Source of the DNA: Amantichitinum ursilacus
GTDB lineage: Bacteria > Pseudomonadota > Gammaproteobacteria > Burkholderiales > Chitinibacteraceae
Assembly: GCF_001294205.1 (NCBI RefSeq)
Contig: NZ_LAQT01000037.1
Coordinates: 1 to 64,000 of the forward strand
Direction of reading: 5' to 3'
Length of the DNA stretch: 64,000 nucleotides
Within the stretch, counting starts at the first letter, position 1. Every line of letters begins with the position of its first letter. Positions 55,348 through 61,893 of the stretch are shown piece by piece. The position numbers and the translations under genes were made by a program. The notes beneath the pieces were generated by a model that was not told the DNA's origin, searched no databases, and saw only the letters and a list, made by a program, of their open reading frames with translations.

Positions 55348-57404
55348 CGCCAGTTCCCCTATCGCCCCAGCCCTTACTGGCTTCGCTCGATGCCTCGGTG
55401 ATCACGCTGGATCTGGACGGCTATGTGCTGGCCTGGAGCCGTGGCGCGGCGCGGCTGTTTGGTTATGAAGCGGCCGATATCATCGGCAAACACATCCTGG
55501 TGGTGTACGCCGACGAAGATGATCATGACGCCGAGTTGTTCAACACGGTGTTGACGCAAGGCAGCGGCGAAATGGAAGTCAAACGCCGCCGCAAAAACGG
55601 CGAGACCTTCTGGGCCAGCATGCATTTGTCGCTGGTGCGCGATGACCAGGGCGCGCCACTGCATATGATGGGTTACGTGCGCGACATTACCGATCGCCTC
55701 GAAGCCGAAGAAAAAAACCGTCTGTTTGGCCTGGTGTTTGAACAAGCCAGCGATGCGGTGGTGATTGTGGATTTGCAGCAGCGCATCGTGCGCGTCAATC
55801 ACGCTTTCCAGCGTATTACCGGCATTCCCACCGCCATTGCGCGCGGGCAACAGCCTACTTTCTTTGCCGCATTGGCGTCCGATACACGCGTCTATTCCTT
55901 GATGCAGGCCTCATTGCAAGCCACCGGCCATTGGGAAGGCGAGTTATGGGATACACGGCTGGATGGCACCAGTTACCCGCTGGCATTGGCGCTATCGAGC
56001 GTGCGCAATCAGGTGGGCGAAATTACGCATTACCTGGCCGTTTTCTCCGATTTAACCGAGCGCAAAGCCGCCGAGAAACAAATCCACCAGTTGGCTTATT
56101 ACGATGCGTTAACCACATTGCCCAATCGCGCCATGTTGTTTTCGCTAATCGAACAGGCCCTGGCCGAAGCGCGCCGCAATAAACAGCACGGCGCATTGTT
56201 ATGTTTTAACTTGTCCGGTTTTAAGGACATTAATGATTCGTTTGGCCACGCCATTGCGGATCGTTTATTGGTGGATTTATCCGCGCGCATCCGTGAATGC
56301 CTGCGCGAAGAAGACGTGGTGTCGCGCTTTGGCGCGGATGAGTTTTATATCGCGCTGTTTGACATCGAACAGCGCGAAGACGCGGGCGTGGTGGCGCGCC
56401 GCGTGTTGCATGCGCTGGCTGAGCCGTTTGAACTGGCGCTGGATGGGCAAACCCAATCGGTGATGTTATCGGCGCATATCGGTATTTCGGTTTATCCAGA
56501 CGACGCACAGGAAACCGAACGGCTGATTAACGAAGCCGCCGTCGCCATGTATCGCGCGCGTCAGGGCAATCATGATGTGTTGTTTTATTCCAGCGAAATG
56601 AATCGCCGCTCGCTGGAGCGCATCAAGCTGGAAACCGATTTGCGCTTTGCGCTGGATCGGCGTGAATTCGAATTGCATTACCAGCCGCAATACGATGTGC
56701 GCACGCAGCGCATTGTGGGCGCGGAAGCGCTGATTCGCTGGCGGCATCGCGAGAAAGGGTTGATTTCGCCGGGATTGTTTATTCCGTTTGCTGAAGAAAC
56801 CGGCCTGATCGTGCAAATCGGCGATTGGGTGCTGCAGCAAGGTTTGCGCCAGTTGGCGACCTGGCGCGCGCAAGGCCTGCATTTGCCGCGCCTGGCCATT
56901 AATGTGTCCGGCCTGCAATTGCGCAGCGGCTTTGCCGACAGTTTGCTGGCGCATCTGGCGCAATGGCAGGTGCCGCCGCAGCAGCTGGAACTGGAAATGA
57001 CCGAAACCATTTTGATGCGCGATAACGAGCGCATGACGCAAATGCTGGCCGCGCTCAGCGAGTCCGGCCTGCGCTTTGCGCTCGATGATTTCGGGACCGG
57101 CTATTCCAACTTGTCGTATCTGCAGCATTTCCAGATCGACTTGCTCAAGATAGACCGCACGTTTGTGCAGGGTTTGCCGGACAACAGCCGCGATGTGGCG
57201 CTGGTGCGTTCCATGGTGCAGATTGCGCAAAACCTGGGCTTGGGCGTGATTGCCGAGGGCGTCGAAACCGCAGCGCAGGCCGAGTTTTTAACCGACCTGG
57301 GCTGCAATCTGATTCAGGGCTACTACTACCATCCCGCCTTGCCGGCCGAACAACTGACCGAACTGCTGATTGCCCAGCAAGGCGGCGACAGCGCAGCGGA
57401 TTAA
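55344..57404 (+). CDS. PAS-PAS-GGDEF(degenerate)-EAL signalling protein
   Basis: 686-residue cyclic-di-GMP protein. Two PAS domains: about 8-118 (ITLDLDGYVLAWSRGAARLF; PAC MGYVRDITDRLEAEE) and about 128-245 (VIVDLQQRIVRVNHAFQRIT; YLAVFSDLTERKAAEKQI). The GGDEF domain is altered: GADEF at 330-334, and the usual DxDxFK metal loop reads FNLSGFKDIND (first Asp to Asn), so cyclase activity is probably lost. The EAL domain looks intact: GAEALIRWRH (EAL 461-463), LEMTETILM, DDFGTGYSNLSYL, KIDRTFV and EGVET. It is most likely a c-di-GMP phosphodiesterase with a GTP- or ligand-sensing pseudo-GGDEF. Translationally coupled to the HDOD gene (ATGA). Its stop overlaps the convergent cutC stop. Confidence 0.9.
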   Translation: MTPVPLSPQPLLASLDASVITLDLDGYVLAWSRGAARLFGYEAADIIGKHILVVYADEDDHDAELFNTVLTQGSGEMEVKRRRKNGETFWASMHLSLVRDDQGAPLHMMGYVRDITDRLEAEEKNRLFGLVFEQASDAVVIVDLQQRIVRVNHAFQRITGIPTAIARGQQPTFFAALASDTRVYSLMQASLQATGHWEGELWDTRLDGTSYPLALALSSVRNQVGEITHYLAVFSDLTERKAAEKQIHQLAYYDALTTLPNRAMLFSLIEQALAEARRNKQHGALLCFNLSGFKDINDSFGHAIADRLLVDLSARIRECLREEDVVSRFGADEFYIALFDIEQREDAGVVARRVLHALAEPFELALDGQTQSVMLSAHIGISVYPDDAQETERLINEAAVAMYRARQGNHDVLFYSSEMNRRSLERIKLETDLRFALDRREFELHYQPQYDVRTQRIVGAEALIRWRHREKGLISPGLFIPFAEETGLIVQIGDWVLQQGLRQLATWRAQGLHLPRLAINVSGLQLRSGFADSLLAHLAQWQVPPQQLELEMTETILMRDNERMTQMLAALSESGLRFALDDFGTGYSNLSYLQHFQIDLLKIDRTFVQGLPDNSRDVALVRSMVQIAQNLGLGVIAEGVETAAQAEFLTDLGCNLIQGYYYHPALPAEQLTELLIAQQGGDSAAD

Positions 57405-58171
57405 GCGCCCGGCGCGTCGATTTCGCCTGCGGCGGTGCGCGCATTGGTCAGAATCTGTCGCACCAGTTCGGCCGAGGTTTCGACGATCGAATACTCGTCC
57501 TGGCCGGGGCCACCCATCTTCACGCGCTCGTTGCGATAACGCATGCCGCTGGCAAACGGCGCGCGGCCCGAGGTGTGGTATTCCACGCAGCCGGTGCGCG
57601 TCACCAGTTCGGCGATATTGTTAACGCGTACGCCCGCGCCTGGCATCACCACCAGCCGGTCGCCTGCCGCGGCGCGCAGTTGGGCGATCAGATCAGCGCC
57701 TTCCAGTGCATTGGCTTCTTGCCCCGAAGTCAGCAGGCGGTTGCAGCCGGTGGCGATGATGTCTTCCAGCGCTTTGAGCGGATCACGCGCCACATCAAAA
57801 GCGCGGTGGAACGTCACCTGCATCGGCGCGGCCAGTTCCACCAGGCGTTGGGTGCGCGCCACGTCGATTTCGCCATCGGCGGTCAAGAGGCCAATCACCA
57901 CGCCATCCACGCCGATTTTTTTGCAGGCCAGGATATCGCGTTCCATCACTTCAAACTCGACATCGGAATACAGAAAGTCGCCGCCACGGGGCCGGATGAT
58001 GACGTTGAGCAATATCCATAATTTGTCGCGCGCGCTGGCGATGGCGCCATAAGACGGCGTGGTGCCGCCCTCCAGCAGGTTGTCGCAAAACTCGACGCGG
58101 CCCGCGCCGCCGTCTTGCGCCGCCAGGCACGAGGTGACTGAACCGGCGCAGATTTCCAGCAGGATAGACAT
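57401..58171 (-). CDS. cutC: CutC family protein (copper homeostasis)
   Basis: 256-residue TIM-barrel protein of the CutC family. Typical blocks are LLEICAGSVTSCLAAQDGGA, RVEFCDNLLEGGTTPSYGAI, VIIRPRGGDFLYSDVEFEVM and QVTFHRAFDVARDPLKALED, with GCNRLLTSGQEANALEG. The family was linked to copper tolerance in E. coli, but its enzymatic role is unsettled. The gene is convergent with the EAL gene and the two stop codons share the sequence TTAA at 57401-57404. Confidence 0.92.
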   Translation of the reverse strand: MSILLEICAGSVTSCLAAQDGGAGRVEFCDNLLEGGTTPSYGAIASARDKLWILLNVIIRPRGGDFLYSDVEFEVMERDILACKKIGVDGVVIGLLTADGEIDVARTQRLVELAAPMQVTFHRAFDVARDPLKALEDIIATGCNRLLTSGQEANALEGADLIAQLRAAAGDRLVVMPGAGVRVNNIAELVTRTGCVEYHTSGRAPFASGMRYRNERVKMGGPGQDEYSIVETSAELVRQILTNARTAAGEIDAPGA

Positions 58172-58313
58172 GGTGGCTTCCTTCGATTTGATCGCAGCAG
58201 GATACTCGCGTCCGGCCAGCGTCTGACAGGGATTTCAGCAAGGGCAGGTCAGGCAGCGCGGGGTGGGGGGCGTACGGTGGGAGTGTCTTTCATGTCGTTC
58301 AAGGAGCCCCACC

Positions 58314-58547
58314 ATGTCCATGCAGAACCCCCCGCGCAGCGAGCCCGCCAACGAACGCAAACCCAATCCCATCCAGGCGCAACGCTTTCTGGGCGGCGTC
58401 GACTACCCCGCCAGCCGCGCCGAGATTATCGAGCAGGCGCGCAAACACCAGGCGGATGAGCAGACGCTGGATATGCTGGAACATCTGCCCGACCAGCAAT
58501 ACGAAAGCCCCGCCGCCGTGAGCAAACAGATTGGGCAACAGCATTAG
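58314..58547 (+). CDS. DUF2795 domain protein
   Basis: 77-residue soluble protein. The C-terminal two thirds fit DUF2795: AQRFLGGVDYPASRAEIIEQ, ARKHQADEQTLDMLEHLPDQ and YESPAAVSKQIG, a small helical fold of unknown role often seen in stress-related or orphan contexts. RBS AAGGAG lies 7 nt before ATG 58314. A repeat array starts about 45 bases after its stop. Confidence 0.85.
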   Translation: MSMQNPPRSEPANERKPNPIQAQRFLGGVDYPASRAEIIEQARKHQADEQTLDMLEHLPDQQYESPAAVSKQIGQQH

Positions 58548-58591
58548 CGATCTGGCCGGGTCTGGACGCGACGCCCGCCCGGCCACGTTCG

Positions 58592-59122
58592 CATAGGGTG
58601 TGACTCGGCGTACCCGTCAAGACCCACCATTCAAAGTGGATGATTAGAACGCTGTATTCTTCTCCTCGGCTTTGATAGGTGGGTCTCGACCCACCCTATG
58701 GGGCCAGCTTGGCGCTGCGGACGGTGACACCCGCCCGTCGTTGCGCATACGGTGGGTCTAGACCCACCATTCAAAGTGGATGATCAGAACGCAGCATTCT
58801 TTTCCAGGGCTTTAAATGGTGGGTCTCGACCCACCCTATGGGGCCAGCTTGGCGCTGCGGACGGTGACACCCGCCCGTCGCTGCGCATACGGTGGGTCTA
58901 GACCCACCATTCAATGTGGTTGACCAGAAACGCTGCATTCTTCTTAAGGGCTTTGAATGGTGGGTCTTGACCCACCCTATGGGGCCCACTCGGCGCTGCG
59001 GACGGTGACACCCGCCCGGTCGCTGCGCATAGGGTGGGTCTAGACCCACCCTTCAATGTGGTTGACCAGAACGCTGCATTCTTCTTCAGAGCTTTGAATG
59101 GTGGGTCTTGACCCACCCTATG
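58592..59122. repeat. REP-like cluster H: eight hairpins in a ~141-bp tandem array
   Basis: Hairpins lie at 58597-58628 (long form), 58678-58695, 58751-58768, 58818-58835, 58891-58908, 58959-58976, 59033-59050 and 59100-59117. Right-hand members recur every 140-141 bases (58678, 58818, 58959, 59100). Units contain the shared spacer GGCGCTGCGGACGGTGACAC between inverted pairs. The long form here is oriented opposite to those in clusters A and G. The last hairpin touches the stop codon of the small gene at 59118. Confidence 0.93.
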
Positions 59123-59234
59123 GCACCAGCAGTAGCGTGGCGCCGCGGACGATGGCCCAGACCAGTGTGGCGGCCAGCACGCCGCCCAGCCATAGCGCCA
59201 CGGCCCAGAGCATGCGTCGGGTGCCGGTTCGCAT
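59118..59234 (-). CDS. Tiny membrane protein of the bd-type oxidase (DUF2474/CydX-like)
   Basis: 38 residues with one hydrophobic helix, LWAVALWLGGVLAATLVWAI, after a basic start MRTGTRRM. It begins on the last base of the cydB stop (TGATG), a position used by CydX or DUF2474 small subunits after bd-oxidase genes. No closer match can be claimed by eye. The TAG stop is the ATAG tetranucleotide of the adjacent REP hairpin, so the original C-terminus may have been altered. Confidence 0.65.
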   Translation of the reverse strand: MRTGTRRMLWAVALWLGGVLAATLVWAIVRGATLLLVP

Positions 59235-60241
59235 CAGTGGTAGCCCTCGTCGCCGTGGCGTACCTTGCCGCGGAACACCCAATAGCCCAGCCCGGTGTAC
59301 AGCAAGATGATCGGAATAATGATCACCGCGCCCACCAGCGCAAACGCCATGCTGGAATGCGGCGCGGCGGCTTGTTCAAACGTCAGCGAGGGCGGCACCA
59401 CATTGGGCCAGATGCTGATGATAAAGCCCGAATAGCCCAGCCCCATCAGCGCCAGCCCCAGCAAAAACGGCAGCTTGTCGTTGCCCTTGTCCACCGCGCG
59501 CCAGATACCGAACACACACGCCAGCACCAGAATCGGCACCGGCAAAAAGTAGAACAGATTGGGCAGCGTAAACCAGCGCGCATACACGGCGCGGTCGGCC
59601 AGCGGCGTCCACAGGCTGACGATGGCGATCACCAGCAACAGGATCAGCGTCAGCGGCTTCATCAGCACAAACATGCGTTGCTGCAACTTGTGGTCGGTCT
59701 TCATCAACAGCCAGGCGCAGCCGAGCAGCGAGTACGTCATCATCAGCGCCATGCCGGTAAAGATCGAAAACGGCGAAACCCAATCAAAGCTGCCGCCGGC
59801 AAACTGGTTATTGGTGATCGGAATACCCTGCAGATACGTGCCCAGCGCCACGCCCTGAAAGAACGTCGCCACGGCCGAGCCGCCCATAAATGCCAGATCC
59901 CACAATGGCCGCGTGCGTGTGGCCTTTAGCCGGATTTCAAACGCCACGCCACGGAAAATCAGCCCCGTCAGCATCAAGATCAGCGGCAAGTACAGCGCGG
60001 GCAGGATGGTGGAATACGCCACCGGAAACGCCGCAAACAAGGCCGCGCCGCCCATCACCAGCCACGTTTCGTTGCCGTCCCACACCGGGGCCACGGTATT
60101 CACCATCACATCGCGGTCGTGCTGGTCGGGGAAGAACGCAAACAGCAGCCCGATGCCCAGATCAAAACCATCCATCACCGCATAAATAAACACGCCCAAG
60201 GCAATGATGCCGGCCCAGACGGTCGCCAGATTGAGCTCCAT
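59234..60241 (-). CDS. cydB: Cytochrome bd-type quinol oxidase subunit II
   Basis: Membrane subunit of a bd-type oxidase, 335 residues. Hallmarks are AVMDGFDLGIGLLFAFFPDQ, APVWDGNETWLVMGGAALFA, AFEIRLKATRTRPLWDLAFM and FFQGVALGTYLQGI. Eight or nine helices. It directly follows cydA (3-base gap) and overlaps the tiny gene by one base. It gives the cell a quinol oxidase alternative to the caa3 cytochrome c oxidase. Confidence 0.94.
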   Translation of the reverse strand: MELNLATVWAGIIALGVFIYAVMDGFDLGIGLLFAFFPDQHDRDVMVNTVAPVWDGNETWLVMGGAALFAAFPVAYSTILPALYLPLILMLTGLIFRGVAFEIRLKATRTRPLWDLAFMGGSAVATFFQGVALGTYLQGIPITNNQFAGGSFDWVSPFSIFTGMALMMTYSLLGCAWLLMKTDHKLQQRMFVLMKPLTLILLLVIAIVSLWTPLADRAVYARWFTLPNLFYFLPVPILVLACVFGIWRAVDKGNDKLPFLLGLALMGLGYSGFIISIWPNVVPPSLTFEQAAAPHSSMAFALVGAVIIIPIILLYTGLGYWVFRGKVRHGDEGYH

Positions 60242-60244
60242 GGC

Positions 60245-61654
60245 TTATTCCTCGATATCTTGATCGACCGCCGCAATCGGGTTGCGACCCTGGCTGGCGA
60301 CGCTGCGGTTGGTCTGTTGCGCTTCTTTGTGCGTGTCTTCCAGCTGCGGGCCGGTGCGCAACAGCTTGAGCAAGTAATAGATGCCGGTGCCAAACACCAG
60401 CGTATAAGCCACCACAAAAATCAGCAGCGACACGCCCACCTGCTGCGCCGACACCGGCGACACCGCGTCGCGCGTGCGCAGCAAGCCGTACACCACCCAC
60501 GGCTGGCGACCGGCTTCGGTGGTGATCCAGCCCATCAGCAAAGCGATCATGCCAGCGGGCCCCATCAGCACCATCCAACGCAGATACCAGCGGCTTTGAT
60601 GCAGCTTGCCCATGCGCCGCAACAGCAAACCCACCGCCGCCGCCAGGATGGTAAGCACGCCCAGCCCCACCATGATGCGGAACGACCAGAACACAATCAG
60701 CGAATTGGGTCGGTCTTGTGGCGCAAATTCTTTCAGGCCTTTGATTTCGCCATCCCAGCTGTGAGTGAGGATCAGGCTGCCCAGATGCGGAATTTGCAGC
60801 GCGTAATGCGTGGTTTCCGCCGCCATATCAGGAAAGCCGATCAGATTAAGCGCGGTGCCGCCTGTTTCGGTTTCCCACAGGCCTTCGATGGCGGCGATTT
60901 TGGCGGGCTGGTGTTCGCGCGTATTGATGCCGTGCGCGTCGCCCACCAACGCCTGGATCGGCGTGGTGACCAGCAACATGCCCAGCGCCATGCCAAACAT
61001 TTTGCGGATGGCGGCGTCGTCGCGCCCGCGCAGCAAATGCCACGCGCCGCTGGCAGCGACGATGCACGCGGTTTCGATAAACGCGGCCAGCGTCATATGC
61101 ACCAGCCGGTACGGAAACGACGGGTTAAAGATGATCTCCAGCCAGTCGCGTGGCACCACCCGGCCCGCTTCGATGGCGTAACCGGCGGGCGTGTGCATCC
61201 ACGAGTTGGAGGCCAGAATCCAGAACGTCGAGATCAGCGTGCCCACGGCCACCGCTAGCGTCGCGCCAAAGTGGGCCTTGGGGCCCACGCGGGTCCAGCC
61301 GAACAGCATGATGCCGAGAAAGCCGGCTTCCAGAAAAAACGCCGTCATCACTTCGTACGCCAGCAAGGGCCCGGTGATGGCGCCGGCAAAGGTGGAGAAG
61401 CGGCTCCAGTTGGTGCCGAACTCGTAGCTCATCACCACGCCGGACACCACGCCCATGGCAAAGCCGACCGCAAACACCTTGCTCCAGAACAGATACAGGT
61501 TGCGATACAGCGGGTTCTGCGTTTTAAGCCAAAGCCCTTCCAGCACCGCCAGATAGCTGGCCAGCCCGATCGACAGACCCGGAAAAATAATGTGAAACGA
61601 AACGGTAAACGCAAACTGGATGCGGGCGAGATCCAGTGCAGACAGTGCGGTCAT
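60245..61654 (-). CDS. cydA: Cytochrome bd-type (CioA-like) quinol oxidase subunit I
   Basis: Heme-bearing subunit, 469 residues. Ligand His21 in AFTVSFHIIFPG corresponds to His19 of E. coli. FPYRLVHMTLAAFIET carries the heme b558 His, and GRQPWVVYGLLRTRDAVSP is the conserved late motif. The Q loop (TREHQPAKIAAIEGLWETET and after) is short, the form found in the cyanide-insensitive CIO branch rather than the long-loop E. coli type. The 61655-61893 upstream region holds the promoter, but no regulator box was recognised. Confidence 0.93.
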   Translation of the reverse strand: MTALSALDLARIQFAFTVSFHIIFPGLSIGLASYLAVLEGLWLKTQNPLYRNLYLFWSKVFAVGFAMGVVSGVVMSYEFGTNWSRFSTFAGAITGPLLAYEVMTAFFLEAGFLGIMLFGWTRVGPKAHFGATLAVAVGTLISTFWILASNSWMHTPAGYAIEAGRVVPRDWLEIIFNPSFPYRLVHMTLAAFIETACIVAASGAWHLLRGRDDAAIRKMFGMALGMLLVTTPIQALVGDAHGINTREHQPAKIAAIEGLWETETGGTALNLIGFPDMAAETTHYALQIPHLGSLILTHSWDGEIKGLKEFAPQDRPNSLIVFWSFRIMVGLGVLTILAAAVGLLLRRMGKLHQSRWYLRWMVLMGPAGMIALLMGWITTEAGRQPWVVYGLLRTRDAVSPVSAQQVGVSLLIFVVAYTLVFGTGIYYLLKLLRTGPQLEDTHKEAQQTNRSVASQGRNPIAAVDQDIEE

Positions 61655-61893
61655 AGTGGGGGCTCGGACGCTGGGTGAGGGGTTGCTGGCCGGCAGCCGG
61701 GGATTGCCCGACCAGCCAGCCAGCGGCGCGTCAGCGGAAGGTCATCCCGGCGCAGGACGCTCAGGCGCGCTGGCGGCCATGGGGATGTTGCTCCGTTGCC
61801 GCGCCCGTTGCCAAATCTGGCTGAAGAACACGTTAACGTATGTCGCACGCCGGGCCATCCGCATGAAGGTGGATGTCTGACAAGGCCGATGGG

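Noticed and set aside
58592-59122. Second CRISPR-like or minisatellite array
   Set aside because: Same palindrome family with near-identical spacers of fixed sequence, so not CRISPR; reported as a REP array.
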